DNA of 43,784 nt from Streptomyces roseicoloratus (GTDB taxonomy: Bacteria > Actinomycetota > Actinomycetes > Streptomycetales > Streptomycetaceae), in the NCBI RefSeq assembly GCF_004117935.1, contig NZ_SDOY01000068.1:1-43784 (forward strand). The letters run 5' to 3'. The position numbers were made by a program, and so were the translations under genes. A model generated the notes under the pieces. The model saw only the letters and a list, made by a program, of their open reading frames with translations. It was not told the origin of the DNA and ran no database searches. Positions 1 through 8,620 of this stretch are shown piece by piece. Every line of letters begins with the position of its first letter. Position 1 is the stretch's first letter.

Positions 1-1
1 C

Positions 2-1225
2 CGCCCGGTCTCCGCCCCGGCCGCCGCGACCGGGCTCACGACGGACACCGCCGCCCCGCTCGTCTCGGTCACCTGGACCGATCACGTGACAGGACGTCAG
101 GGCTTCCTCGTCATCGACCGGCTGGTGCGCGGTGTGTCCAGCGGCGGGCTGCGCATGCGGGCGGGCTGCACCCTCGACGAGGTCACCGGGCTCGCCCGTG
201 GCATGACGATCAAGGAGGCGCTGCACTACGACCCGCGGGCCCGTTACGTTCCGCTCGGCGGCGCCAAGGGCGGCATCGACTGCGATCCGCGCGACCCCGC
301 GGCGTACGGCGTGCTCGTCCGCTATCTGCGCGCGCTGCGCCCGTACGTCGAGCGGTTCTGGACCACCGGCGAGGACCTGGGGCTCACTCAGGACCTGGTC
401 GACCGGGCCGCGGCCGAGGCGGGCCTGGTCTCCTCGGTGCAGGCGGTCTTCCCGCTGCTCGACGACGAGGCGGCGGCGCGGCGGCGGCTCGCCGACGCTT
501 TCGCCGTGGAGGTCGGCGGCATCGGGCTCGACGAGCTGGCCGGCGGCTGCGGTGTCGCCGAGTCCGTGCTGACCGCGCTGGACCGGGCCGGGGTGCCGCA
601 CGCGGGAACGCGTGTCGCGGTGCAGGGTTTCGGGACGATGGGCGGGGCGACCGCCCGGTTCCTGGCCGCGGCCGGACTGCGGGTCGTGGCGGTGGCCGAC
701 GTGAGGGGCACCGTCGCCTGTCCGGAGGGCCTGGACGTCGAGGCGCTGCTGGCGGCGCGCGACGCGTACGGCACGGTGGACCGGGCCGCGCTGCGTCCCG
801 GTGACGCCGAACTGCCCGGCGACGCCTGGCTGTCGGCGGAGGCCGACGTCCTGGTCCCGGCGGCCGTGTCGTACGCGGTCGACGCGCGCAACCAGGCCGC
901 GATCACGGCCCGCTGGGTGGTGGAGGCGGCCAACATGCCCGTCCTCGCGGAGGCGGAGGACCTGCTGGCGGCTCGAGGCATCACGGTCCTTCCGGACGTC
1001 GTGGTCAACTCGGCCACCAACGCCTGGTGGTGGTGGACGCTGTTCGGCGACATCGGCGCCGACGCGGAGGAGGCCTTCGCGCACATCCGGCGCGCCATGC
1101 GGGCGCTGGTGGAACAGGTGCTGGACCGCGCCGACGAGGACGGGACCACCCCTCGCGCCGCCGCGCACCGGCTGGTCGCCGACCGGCTGCCGGAGATCGC
1201 CGAGCGGTTCGGCTGTTACGCCTGA
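2..1225 (+). CDS. Glu/Leu/Phe/Val dehydrogenase family protein (5' end cut by window)
   Basis: NAD(P)-dependent amino-acid dehydrogenase fold, expected to deaminate an amino acid oxidatively. The catalytic lysine motif GGAKGGID is present. A Rossmann segment, GFGTMGGATARFL, lies in the middle, and the C-terminal motif NSATNAWWWW follows. A GTG at 86 is the first possible start in the window, but the frame stays open to base 2 and that upstream part (PLVSVTWTDH) reads like the normal N-terminus of these proteins. The true start is therefore probably outside the window. The substrate (Glu, Leu, Phe or Val) cannot be told from sequence alone. A TetR gene follows 31 bases downstream on the same strand and may regulate it. 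Confidence 0.85.
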   Translation, partial: RPVSAPAAATGLTTDTAAPLVSVTWTDHVTGRQGFLVIDRLVRGVSSGGLRMRAGCTLDEVTGLARGMTIKEALHYDPRARYVPLGGAKGGIDCDPRDPAAYGVLVRYLRALRPYVERFWTTGEDLGLTQDLVDRAAAEAGLVSSVQAVFPLLDDEAAARRRLADAFAVEVGGIGLDELAGGCGVAESVLTALDRAGVPHAGTRVAVQGFGTMGGATARFLAAAGLRVVAVADVRGTVACPEGLDVEALLAARDAYGTVDRAALRPGDAELPGDAWLSAEADVLVPAAVSYAVDARNQAAITARWVVEAANMPVLAEAEDLLAARGITVLPDVVVNSATNAWWWWTLFGDIGADAEEAFAHIRRAMRALVEQVLDRADEDGTTPRAAAHRLVADRLPEIAERFGCYA

Positions 1226-1250
1226 GCTCGGACGGACGGCTGTGTAGGGT
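1222..1250 (+). promoter_or_regulatory. Candidate promoter for a leaderless TetR mRNA
   Basis: A -10 like TAGGGT (1245-1250) lies six bases before the GTG start at 1257, with a weak -35 CTGAGC at 1222-1227 (17-bp spacer). No Shine-Dalgarno sequence precedes the GTG. Transcription would begin at or next to the start codon. Confidence 0.45.
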
Positions 1251-1256
1251 GAGTTC

Positions 1257-1880
1257 GTGGCCAGAGTCCGGTTGAGCGTGGAGGAACGACGGGCGGAGAT
1301 CCTGCGGGTCGCCGTCGAGCAGATCGAGGCCCGCGGCGTCAGCAACGTGCGCATCTCCGACGTCTCTTCGGCGCTCGGAGTCAGCAGTTCCCTGGTGCTG
1401 TACCACTTCACCACCAAGGAACTCCTCGTGGCCGAGGCCTTCGCGCACGCGGCCGAGGGCGACCTCGCCCAGTTGCGCGCGATCCTGGACAGGCCGCGCA
1501 GCAGCGCGACGCGGCGGCTGCGGGCCGCCGTGCGCTGGTACGCGCCGACCGGGCAGGCCAAGGGCTGGCGCCTGTGGATCGAGGGCTGGGCCGCCGCGCT
1601 GCGCGAACCCGCGCTGCGCAAGGTCACCCACGACCTGGACCGGCGCTGGAAGGCCGCGATCGCCGAGGTGGTGGCGCAGGGCGTGGCCGCGGGCGAATTC
1701 GTCTGCGACCGCCCGGAGGACGCTGCCTGGCGGCTCACCGCCCTGCTCGACGGACTGGCCGTGCAGACCACGTCGTACGGCGGACCGCTCGACCTCCCCA
1801 CGATGTTGGAGTGGGTGGACGCCGCACTCGACCGCGAACTGGGCATCGGCAGCGAGCCGCTGACCACGGGCAGCCACTGA
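1257..1880 (+). CDS. TetR/AcrR family regulator (BetI-like)
   Basis: A 207-residue one-domain repressor. The N-terminal helix-turn-helix is clear (about residues 8-55, with ISDVSSALGVSSSLVLYHF and the usual downstream KELLVAEAF). The rest is an alpha-helical ligand and dimer domain resembling BetI-type C-termini. The GTG start fits the HTH at the usual distance from the N-terminus, and there is no ribosome binding site, so the message is probably leaderless. It follows the amino-acid dehydrogenase gene by 31 bases on the same strand, which makes that gene or the regulator itself a reasonable target. The ligand is unknown. Confidence 0.85.
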   Translation: MARVRLSVEERRAEILRVAVEQIEARGVSNVRISDVSSALGVSSSLVLYHFTTKELLVAEAFAHAAEGDLAQLRAILDRPRSSATRRLRAAVRWYAPTGQAKGWRLWIEGWAAALREPALRKVTHDLDRRWKAAIAEVVAQGVAAGEFVCDRPEDAAWRLTALLDGLAVQTTSYGGPLDLPTMLEWVDAALDRELGIGSEPLTTGSH

Positions 1881-1962
1881 GCCGACCCCCGGGCCCGCGC
1901 CCGGCCGGCCCCTGCCCCACCGCCGGGCGTCGAGGCCGCCGCGCCTTTCCCGCCGGGCCTCG

Positions 1963-2226
1963 CTATCTGCCCGTGACGCGGATCCGCAGCTGGTACGGGG
2001 CGCCGCTGCTGATGGCCCGGGCCTGGTCGAGCAGGTCGGCCGGGGTGAATCCGAGCAGCGCCTCCTCGGCCGCCGCCCGCAGCAGCGGCACGATCGTCTC
2101 GACGGGCCGCCCCCGGTGGGAGTCGGCGAGGGCGGCGAAGGCCTCCTGGTAGGGCGCCGCGTACCCGCTCGCGCTGTCCGCGAGCAGGTGGTCGAGCTGC
2201 CGCCGGTCCACACTGATCTCACCCAT
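1963..2226 (-). CDS. Conserved small protein of unknown function
   Basis: An 87-residue soluble protein beginning MGEISVDRRQLDHLLADSAS. A good ribosome binding site (GAGGGAG) precedes the ATG on the minus strand, which decides the start against a longer upstream extension of low quality. The sequence is alpha-helical, alanine- and leucine-rich, with no signal peptide or membrane segment. I do not recognise a family. It is transcribed toward the TetR gene (convergent) and away from the VOC gene; the 293 bases between it and the VOC gene should hold both promoters. Confidence 0.65.
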   Translation of the reverse strand: MGEISVDRRQLDHLLADSASGYAAPYQEAFAALADSHRGRPVETIVPLLRAAAEEALLGFTPADLLDQARAISSGAPYQLRIRVTGR

Positions 2227-2519
2227 GACCGCTCCCTCGCGCCGTGGGTCCGGCGTCTTCCGGACCCTTCTTTCCCGACGGTACGAGGGGGGTCTGACAG
2301 TGACCGGCCACGGCGGCAGGGCCCCGACGACGCCCATGGGCGCGCGGCTTCGGGATCCGGCACCCCCGAAGAGGTGGCGGGCGCGGGTCTCCGCGGGCGT
2401 GGTGCGCACGTCCGGCGGGCGGGTGTCAGTGGCGGGTGTCAGGCTGTGGGCGTACGGACGAATGACCACAGGAGACCCGAAAGCCGCACGACGCACCGGC
2501 GCGCGCACCGCGAAAGGCC

Positions 2520-3329
2520 ATGCCCATGATCAGCACCGACTTCACCCACGGCACCCCCTGCTGGCTCGACCTCGGCGCGCCCGACGTCGGCGCCGCCGCC
2601 CGCTTCTACGGAGCGGTCCTCGGCTGGGACTACGCGCCGATGGAAGAGAGCGAGGACATGGAGGGAGGCATGTTCCGGAAGGACGGCAAGATCGTCGCGG
2701 GGCTCGGGAAACTGACCGAGGAGGGCGCGCGTTCGGCCTGGATGATCTACTACACGGTGACCGACGCGGACGCGACGACGGCGGCCGTCGAAAGCGCCGG
2801 CGGTACGGTGCGGGTGCCGCCCCGCGACCTGGACGAATGGGGCCGGATGGCCCAGTACAGCGATCCGCTGGGCGGCCAGTTCGCCGTCTGGCAGCCGGGG
2901 ACGGACACGGGCGCGGAGCTGGTCGACGAGCCGGGCTCGCTCAACTGGACCGAGCTGTACACGAGCGACGCCGCCGCGGCGCGGGAGTTCTACGGCGGCG
3001 TGCTCGGCTGGCGGTTCAGCGACATGGCCATGCCGGGCGGCGAGGGCACGTACACCCTGATCACGCCCGGCGACCTGCCCGAGGAGCGGATGCAGGGCGG
3101 TCTCATGGAGGTGTCGGAGGGCGACCTGGCGTTGGCCGGCGGGCGCCCGTACTGGCACCCGGTGTTCGCCGTCGACGACTGCGACGCGGCGGTCGAGGCG
3201 GTGGCGGCGAACGGCGGCACGGTCCGGATGGGGCCGGTCGACGCGGAGGCCGTGGGCCGGCTCGCGGTCTGTCTGGATCCGTCGAACGCGGACTTCGTGG
3301 TCCTGGCCCCGGCTCCGCCCGCCGCCTGA
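2520..3329 (+). CDS. VOC (glyoxalase/bleomycin-resistance fold) protein, two domains
   Basis: 269 residues built from two vicinal-oxygen-chelate modules. The first starts at PCWLDLGAPDVGAAARFYGAVLGW (about residues 10-125) and the second at LNWTELYTSDAAAAREFYGGVLGW (about 138-265). Each has the FYG-xVLGW signature of the fold. Such duplicated proteins are common in Streptomyces and are often annotated as hydroxylases or glyoxalase-like proteins, but no substrate is known. An alternative start two codons downstream (second Met) cannot be excluded. The gene converges on the lipid kinase gene with only 37 bases between stops. Confidence 0.85.
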   Translation: MPMISTDFTHGTPCWLDLGAPDVGAAARFYGAVLGWDYAPMEESEDMEGGMFRKDGKIVAGLGKLTEEGARSAWMIYYTVTDADATTAAVESAGGTVRVPPRDLDEWGRMAQYSDPLGGQFAVWQPGTDTGAELVDEPGSLNWTELYTSDAAAAREFYGGVLGWRFSDMAMPGGEGTYTLITPGDLPEERMQGGLMEVSEGDLALAGGRPYWHPVFAVDDCDAAVEAVAANGGTVRMGPVDAEAVGRLAVCLDPSNADFVVLAPAPPAA

Positions 3330-3366
3330 GGCCGCCCGCGCTCGGCCCGCTGCCCGTGCTCCGGGC

Positions 3367-4251
3367 CTACGGGGCCAGGACGTTGAGGGCGGCGGGCCGT
3401 ACGCGGACCGTCACCGGCAGGGTGGCGTCGACCTCGCCGTCCGCGCCGTAGGGCAGCGGGCGGTCGGCCTCGATCCGGATCTCCTTGCCGCGCAGGATCT
3501 CGACCTGGGGCCGCTCCAGGTGAGCGCCCGTCTTGAGTTCGTTCATCATGGCGAAGAAGTGGCGCTTGGGCGCCTCCTTGATCACCACGACGTCGAGCAG
3601 GCCGTCGTCGACCCGGGCGCCCGGAGCGATGTTCCGGCCGAAGCCGTAGAAGCCGGAGTTCGCGGCGACGACCGTGTAGCCGGTGCGCTCGTGCTGTTCC
3701 CCGTCGACGGTGAGCCGGTAGACGGCGGGCCTCCAGGCGAGGACGGCCCGGAGGCCGCCGACGTAGTACGACGCCGCGCCGCGCAGCAGCCGGGACTCGT
3801 TGGCGTGGCGGTTGGCCACCGCGTCGACGCCCGCGTACACGCTGCCGAGGACGCAGACCCGGTCGTGTACCGCGGACTCCACCTCGATGGTGTCGACGGC
3901 CCGTGGCGCGCCGTCGAGCAGCACCTCGGCGAGCCGCTCCGCGTCGGTCGGCAGCCCGAGCGCGCGGGCGAAGTCGTTGCCGCGGCCCGCGGGCACCAGG
4001 CCGAACACCGTGTCCGTGCCGCTGAGCGCCCCGCCGACGCAGCCGGCCATGCCGTCGCCGCCGACGGCGAGCACGACGTGGCCACGGTCACCGGCGTCGC
4101 GGGCGATCTCCCGCGCGTGCTCCAGGCTGCGGCTGTAGACGGTGTCGAGCCGCGCGCCCGCCTCTCGGAGGAGGCGGGCCAGCGGGAGCAGACCCGCCGT
4201 GCCACTGGAACCCCCTGCGGTGGGGTTGACGACGGCGGTGAACTGTCGCAT
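3367..4251 (-). CDS. Diacylglycerol kinase/lipid kinase (DagK/YegS family)
   Basis: 294 residues, normal length for bacterial soluble lipid kinases. Visible motifs are the N-terminal VVNPTAGG (7-14), the nucleotide-binding GGDGM (64-68) and PAGRGNDFAR (87-96). The enzyme is expected to phosphorylate diacylglycerol or a related lipid with ATP at the membrane surface. It lies downstream of the alkyl-DHAP-synthase-like gene on the same strand, after a 265-base spacer with short tandem repeats. In Mycobacterium tuberculosis the homologous kinase (Rv2252) follows a flavoprotein gene (Rv2251) next to a TetR gene and glpD1, as far as I recall. The same four-gene layout is present here, which supports a glycerolipid role. 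Confidence 0.88.
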   Translation of the reverse strand: MRQFTAVVNPTAGGSSGTAGLLPLARLLREAGARLDTVYSRSLEHAREIARDAGDRGHVVLAVGGDGMAGCVGGALSGTDTVFGLVPAGRGNDFARALGLPTDAERLAEVLLDGAPRAVDTIEVESAVHDRVCVLGSVYAGVDAVANRHANESRLLRGAASYYVGGLRAVLAWRPAVYRLTVDGEQHERTGYTVVAANSGFYGFGRNIAPGARVDDGLLDVVVIKEAPKRHFFAMMNELKTGAHLERPQVEILRGKEIRIEADRPLPYGADGEVDATLPVTVRVRPAALNVLAP

Positions 4252-4301
4252 GGGTCAGGCCTCCGGGCGGCAGACGAAGCGGCGGACGAGGATGTTCGAG
4301 C

Positions 4302-4337
4302 GGACGGCGGGGTACGGCAGGACGGCGGGGTACGGCG
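4302..4337. repeat. Two tandem copies of an 18-bp unit
   Basis: The unit ggacggcggggtacggca occurs at 4302-4319 and, with the last base changed, at 4320-4337. It lies in the spacer between the lipid kinase and the flavoprotein gene. No coding frame or hairpin is supported for it. Confidence 0.8.
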
Positions 4338-4474
4338 GGCGGCGGAGCGCGGGTTCGAGCGGTGAGCGGGTCGAGCGGACGGCGGGCGCGGGCCGACGAC
4401 GCGCCCGCCGAGCGGCCGACCCGGCCCGCCACCGGCCCGGCACACCGCCGGATCGGCGGGCGACGGGCTCGATG

Positions 4475-4522
4475 GACGGCCGGTTCAGCAGACGGCCGAT
4501 TCAGCAGACGGCCGGTTCAGCG
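4475..4522. repeat. Three tandem 16-bp units covering a stop codon
   Basis: Copies of gacggccggttcagca lie at 4475-4490, 4491-4506 (one change) and 4507-4522 (last base changed). The stop codon of the flavoprotein gene (4517-4519, minus strand) is inside the third copy. Because 16 is not a multiple of three, the copied TGA triplets at 4485, 4501 and 4517 fall in all three frames of that strand. Confidence 0.85.
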
Positions 4523-6109
4523 GACCGGGACGAGGATGCCGGGGCTGAGCACGCCCGACGGGTCCACCTCGGCCTTGACCGCCTGCAGCATACGGATGCC
4601 GAGCGGGCCGATCTCCTGGACGTAGCCGTCGCGGTGGTCGGTGCCGACGCCGTGGTGGTGGCTGATGGTGCCGCCGGCCGCGAGGATCGCGTCGTTGGCG
4701 GCGCGCTTCGCGGGCGCCCAGTGCGCGACCGGGTCCTCCCCCTGCGCCGAGACGACGGTGAAGTACAGCGAGGCGCCGTTCTCGTACGTGTGCGAGATGT
4801 GGCACATGACCAGCGGCGGGGTGCCGGCGTCGGTGAGCGTGCCGGTCAGCGCGTCGCGCACGGCCGTGTACAGGCCGGGGATCGCGGACCAGAAGGCGGC
4901 CGTCTCCAGCGTCTCGGCGAACGCGCCGGCGTCGAGGAGGGCGTCGCGCAGGTAGGGCGCGTTGTAGCGGCCGTGCTCCCACTTGTCGCCGGGCTCCTCA
5001 CCGAGGTACTCGCCGTCACAGGCGAGCAGGACCTCGCGGGCGGCGGCGCGGCGGGCGGACGTGTCCCCCTCGGTGCCCTCGAAGCCGACGATCGCCATGC
5101 AGCCGGGGTTCTGTGGGAGCTCGCCGCCGATGGCGTCCGGCTGGGCCAGCCCGACGAACGTCTCCGACTCGTCCGAGAGGCGCAGCACGGTGGGCTTCGG
5201 GCCGTCCTGGGAAAGGCGGCGCAGGGCCGCGGTGCCGGCCTCGAAGGAGGCGAAGCGCCAGCCCTCGTAGATCCGCTTCTCGGGCAGCGGGCGGACCCGC
5301 ACGGTGACCGCGGTGATCACGCCGAGGGCGCCCTCGGAGCCGAGGATCAGCTGGCGCAGGTCGGGGCCGGCGGCGGAGCGCGGGGCCCGGCCGAGTTCCA
5401 GGGTGCCTTCGGGGGTGGCGACCGTGAGGGCGAGGACCATCTCGTCGAAGCGGCCGTACCCGGCGGAGGCCTGACCGCTGGAGCGGGCCGCGGCGAAGCC
5501 GCCGACGGTGGCCCATTCGAAGGACTGCGGGAAGTGTCCGAGCGTCCAGCCCCGCGCGTTGAGCAGGGCCTCGCACTGCGGGCCGCGCAGGCCGGGCTGC
5601 AGGGTCGCGGTGCGGGACACCTCGTCGACGGAGACGAGCCGGTCCAGGCGGCGCAGGTCGAGCGCGACGAAGGGGCGCTTCGTGGTGGGCGCGAGGCCGC
5701 CGACGACGGAGGTGCCGCCGCCGAACGGAACGGCGGCGAGTCCGTGCTCGGCGCAGACGCGCAGCACGGCGAGGACCTCGTCGTGGCCGGCCGGGAGCAC
5801 GACGGCGGCCGGGATGTCGTCGACCTCGCCGGCGCGGATGCGCAGCAGGTCGGGGGTCGACTTGCCGCGGGTGTGCCGGATGCGGCTCTCGGCGTCCTCG
5901 CGCAGGCCGTCCGGGGCGGCGACGGCCGTGCGCAGCGCGGTGCGCGCCTCTTCGGTGAGGGCGGCGGCGGGCGTCTCGACGGCGTCGAGGGTCGCCGGTC
6001 CGCTCTCGCGCGGGGTGACGCCGAGCAGGTCCCGCAGCAGGCCGGTCACCGCGTCGGGCAGCGGCGCCGCCTTGGCCGGGTCGCCCCAGCCGCTCCACAA
6101 CATGTCCAC
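4517..6109 (-). CDS. FAD-linked oxidase, alkyldihydroxyacetonephosphate synthase-like
   Basis: 530 residues starting at a GTG (6107-6109) with GTGAGG upstream as ribosome binding site; an ATG two codons on is the alternative. The FAD-binding PCMH domain has PFGGGTSVVGGL (about 128-139), GHFPQSFEWATVGG (191-204) and GSEGALGVITAVTVRVRP. The C-terminal half has the CHISHTYENGASLYFTV segment and a HHH triplet at about 484-486. In eukaryotic alkyl-DHAP synthase the corresponding tyrosine and three histidines are at the active site, so the chemistry may be conserved. That enzyme exchanges the acyl chain of acyl-DHAP for a fatty alcohol, giving an ether lipid. A D-lactate or glycolate oxidase-like role remains possible. 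It is divergent from the TetR-glpD pair. Confidence 0.82.
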   Translation of the reverse strand: MDMLWSGWGDPAKAAPLPDAVTGLLRDLLGVTPRESGPATLDAVETPAAALTEEARTALRTAVAAPDGLREDAESRIRHTRGKSTPDLLRIRAGEVDDIPAAVVLPAGHDEVLAVLRVCAEHGLAAVPFGGGTSVVGGLAPTTKRPFVALDLRRLDRLVSVDEVSRTATLQPGLRGPQCEALLNARGWTLGHFPQSFEWATVGGFAAARSSGQASAGYGRFDEMVLALTVATPEGTLELGRAPRSAAGPDLRQLILGSEGALGVITAVTVRVRPLPEKRIYEGWRFASFEAGTAALRRLSQDGPKPTVLRLSDESETFVGLAQPDAIGGELPQNPGCMAIVGFEGTEGDTSARRAAAREVLLACDGEYLGEEPGDKWEHGRYNAPYLRDALLDAGAFAETLETAAFWSAIPGLYTAVRDALTGTLTDAGTPPLVMCHISHTYENGASLYFTVVSAQGEDPVAHWAPAKRAANDAILAAGGTISHHHGVGTDHRDGYVQEIGPLGIRMLQAVKAEVDPSGVLSPGILVPVR

Positions 6110-6168
6110 TTCGATGGTCCTCACGGTCTGTTTCACGGACGGCGCTGCCGCTCGGCCCGCACTGGCAT

Positions 6169-6181
6169 TACACTGTGACAG
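6169..6181 (+). promoter_or_regulatory. -10 element for a leaderless TetR gene, in a divergent promoter region
   Basis: TACACT at 6169-6174 is seven bases from the ATG at 6182, and no ribosome binding site is visible, so this message is probably leaderless. The 72-base divergent gap (6110-6181) must also hold the promoter of the flavoprotein gene. The stretch around TTACACTGTGACA is a possible operator half-site pair, but its symmetry is poor. Confidence 0.4.
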
Positions 6182-6823
6182 ATGACGCCCATTCGTCACA
6201 ACCATACGGACGCGGATCCCGTGCTCGACGCCGCACGCGACTGCGTGCTCGCCGTCGGCGTACGCCGCACGACCCTCACCGACGTCGCCCGGCGCGCGGG
6301 CGTGTCCCGGATGACGCTGTACCGGCGGTGGCCCGACGTGCGCACGCTGGTCGGCGACCTGATGACCCGTGAGTGGATCGCCGTCGCCGCGGGCGCCATG
6401 CCGCCCGACGCCGGCGATGGGCACGACGGTGAGCACAGCGGCGACGAGGCCGGCGACGGCAGGCCCGTACGGGAGCGGATCGTCGAGGGGATGGTCGCGG
6501 GAGTCGCCGCGTTCCGGAGCCACCCGCTGTTCCACAAGATCCTCGACGTCGATCCCGAACTGCTGCTGCCGTACGTCCTCGACCGCCGCGGCGCCAGCCA
6601 GGAGGCCCTGCTCGGACTGCTCACCAGCGCGCTGGAGGAGGGCCACGAGGACGGCTCCGTGCGGCGCGTCCGCACGGACCTGCAGGCCCGGTCCCTGCTG
6701 CTCGTCGTCCAGTCCTTCACGCTCTCGCTGCGCACCATGACCGACGAGACCGATCCCGACCTGAGCGAAGCCGCCTTCCTCGACGAGCTGCGCACCCTGC
6801 TGGAGAGGACCCTCACGCCATGA
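6182..6823 (+). CDS. TetR family regulator of the glycerolipid module
   Basis: 213 residues with an N-terminal helix-turn-helix (about 24-63: TLTDVARRAGVSRMTLYRRWPD) and a helical C-terminal sensor domain. Its stop overlaps the start of glpD in an ATGA, so the two are translationally coupled. The ATG has no ribosome binding site and sits directly behind a -10-like hexamer. Its position between glpD and the divergent flavoprotein gene makes it the natural regulator of both units. A fatty-acid or lipid-derived ligand is an inference from that context. Confidence 0.87.
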   Translation: MTPIRHNHTDADPVLDAARDCVLAVGVRRTTLTDVARRAGVSRMTLYRRWPDVRTLVGDLMTREWIAVAAGAMPPDAGDGHDGEHSGDEAGDGRPVRERIVEGMVAGVAAFRSHPLFHKILDVDPELLLPYVLDRRGASQEALLGLLTSALEEGHEDGSVRRVRTDLQARSLLLVVQSFTLSLRTMTDETDPDLSEAAFLDELRTLLERTLTP

Positions 6824-8394
6824 CCCCCACGAGCAGCCCCGCCCTGCCCGGTTCCTCCCTCGACGCCGAGCGGCGCCGCCGCGACCTGGAACGGCTCGCC
6901 GACGGCACCGACGGCGCGGTCGACGTGCTGGTCGTCGGACTCGGCGCCACCGGCGCCGGAGCGGCCCTCGACGCGGCCGCGCGCGGGCTCGGCGTCGTCG
7001 CGATCGACGCCCACGACCTCGCGTTCGGCACCTCGCGCTGGAGCTCCAAGCTGATCCACGGCGGACTGCGCTACCTCGCGTCCGGACAGCTCGACGTGGC
7101 GCACGAGAGCGCCGTCGAACGCGGCATCCTCATGGAGCGCACCGCGCCCCACCTCGTCCGCCCCCAGCCCTTCGTACTGCCCCTCACCCCGCTCGTCAGC
7201 CGGGGCCAGGCGGCCCTCGCCCGCGCCGGTTTCGTCGCGGGCGACCTGCTGCGCGTCTCCGCCCGCACCTCGCGCGGCACGCTGCCCCGGCCGCGCGCCC
7301 TGTCCGCGGTCGAGACCCGCCACCTCGCCCCGGCACTGCGCCCCACCGGGCTGCGCGGCGGACTGCTGTCCTGGGACGGCCGGCTCTCCGACGACGCCCG
7401 CCTGGTCACCGCGATCGCCCGCACCGCGGCCGCCCACGGCGCCCGCGTCCTCACCCGCACCCGGGCCCTCGCGCTCCACCGCGACGGCGCGCTGCTCCGC
7501 GACGAGCTCACCGGCCAGGAGCTGACCGTCCGCGCCCGCACGGTCGTCAACGCGACCGGCGTCTGGGCGGGCGGCCTCGTCGACGACGTGCGCCTGCGGC
7601 CCTCCCGCGGCACCCATCTCGTGCTGCGCTCCGAGGACCTCGGCCGGCTGTCCGCCGGACTGCACATCCCGATCCCCGGCGAGACCAACCGCTTCGTCCT
7701 GGTCCTCCCCCAGGGCGACGGACGCGTGTACGTGGGTCTCACCGACGAGCCCGTCGACGGCGCCGTCCCCGACGTGCCGGACGTGCCGGAGACCGACATC
7801 GGCTTCCTCCTCGACGTCCTCGGCTCCGCCCTCGACGTCAGCCTCCAGCGCTCCGACGTCGTCGGCGCCTTCGCCGGGCTGCGCCCGCTGCTCGACACCC
7901 AGGACACCGCGGGCCGGACCGCCGACATCTCCCGCAAGCACGCCGTGCTCACCTCGCCCGACGGTGTCGTCACGGTCGTCGGCGGCAAGCTGACCACGTA
8001 CCGGCGCATGGCGCAGGACGCGGTCGACGCGGCCGTGGCCGCCGCCGGACTGGCCGCGGGCCCGTGCCGCACCGCCTCCCTGCCGCTGGTCGGCGCCGCC
8101 GCTCCGCGGACCCTCGCCGGGCTCGACGTCCCGTCGCGCCTCGTGCACCGCTACGGCTCCGAGGCGCCGGCCGTCCACGCGCTCGGCCTGGCGGATCCCG
8201 CCCTGGCCCGGCCCGTGGTGCCCGGTCACCCGGTGACGGGCGCCGAACTCGTGTGGGCCGTCCGCCACGAGGGCGCCCTCGACACGTCCGACCTCCTCGA
8301 CCGCCGCACCCGCATCGGCCTCGTACCGGAGGACCGCGCCACGGCGGAGGAGGCCGCCCGCGACGCCCTCGCGCGCACCGCTGCCACGGCCTGA
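6820..8394 (+). CDS. glpD: FAD-dependent glycerol-3-phosphate dehydrogenase
   Basis: 524 residues. The FAD-binding glycine motif GLGATGAGAALDAA follows VDVLVV near residue 45. The family sequences FGTSRWSSKLIHGGLRYL and VVGGKLTTYRRMAQDA are present, the latter near the end of the catalytic domain, followed by the usual C-terminal helical domain. It oxidises glycerol-3-phosphate to dihydroxyacetone phosphate at the membrane and feeds electrons to quinone. DHAP is also the backbone precursor for the alkyl-DHAP-synthase-like enzyme encoded divergently. Streptomyces usually has another glpD in a glpFKD operon; this one lacks glpF and glpK nearby. Confidence 0.92.
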   Translation: MTPTSSPALPGSSLDAERRRRDLERLADGTDGAVDVLVVGLGATGAGAALDAAARGLGVVAIDAHDLAFGTSRWSSKLIHGGLRYLASGQLDVAHESAVERGILMERTAPHLVRPQPFVLPLTPLVSRGQAALARAGFVAGDLLRVSARTSRGTLPRPRALSAVETRHLAPALRPTGLRGGLLSWDGRLSDDARLVTAIARTAAAHGARVLTRTRALALHRDGALLRDELTGQELTVRARTVVNATGVWAGGLVDDVRLRPSRGTHLVLRSEDLGRLSAGLHIPIPGETNRFVLVLPQGDGRVYVGLTDEPVDGAVPDVPDVPETDIGFLLDVLGSALDVSLQRSDVVGAFAGLRPLLDTQDTAGRTADISRKHAVLTSPDGVVTVVGGKLTTYRRMAQDAVDAAVAAAGLAAGPCRTASLPLVGAAAPRTLAGLDVPSRLVHRYGSEAPAVHALGLADPALARPVVPGHPVTGAELVWAVRHEGALDTSDLLDRRTRIGLVPEDRATAEEAARDALARTAATA

Positions 8395-8403
8395 CGGGCG
8401 TCC

Positions 8404-8431
8404 GGGGCCCTGCGGTCCGCCGTACGGCCCC
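8404..8431. terminator. Possible bidirectional terminator between glpD and pntB
   Basis: GGGGCC (8404-8409) pairs with GGCCCC (8426-8431), with further G/C pairing possible inside the 16-base loop. There is no T-tract. It lies in the 226-base gap between two convergent genes; nothing else is recognisable there. Confidence 0.35.
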
Positions 8432-8620
8432 GTGGTCCGCCTCTCCGAAGGAACCGCGTCACGGAGCGGCGGACGCCGCCTGCCGGCCGTGGCCGGGCCG
8501 TCGCCCTCGATCCGGGTCAGGGGGCGCAGGCCGGAGTGGCGGCCCGAGGCGGCCGCTTCACAGGGAACTCACCGGGAGGACCACGCCCACGGGAGGTGGA
8601 CGGCGTCGCGGCGCCCCCGA

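Noticed and set aside
1881..1962. A small gene between TetR and the 87-residue gene
   Set aside because: Only GC-rich sequence without start signal or codon bias; probably the convergent terminator region, though no clean hairpin was found.
6110..6646. Extension of the flavoprotein gene upstream to 6646
   Set aside because: It would run through the whole divergent promoter region and into the TetR gene on the other strand. The GTG at 6109 has a ribosome binding site and a normal N-terminus.
8395..8620. A gene in the glpD-pntB gap
   Set aside because: Open frames here lack a ribosome binding site and family-like sequence; only a weak hairpin is supported.
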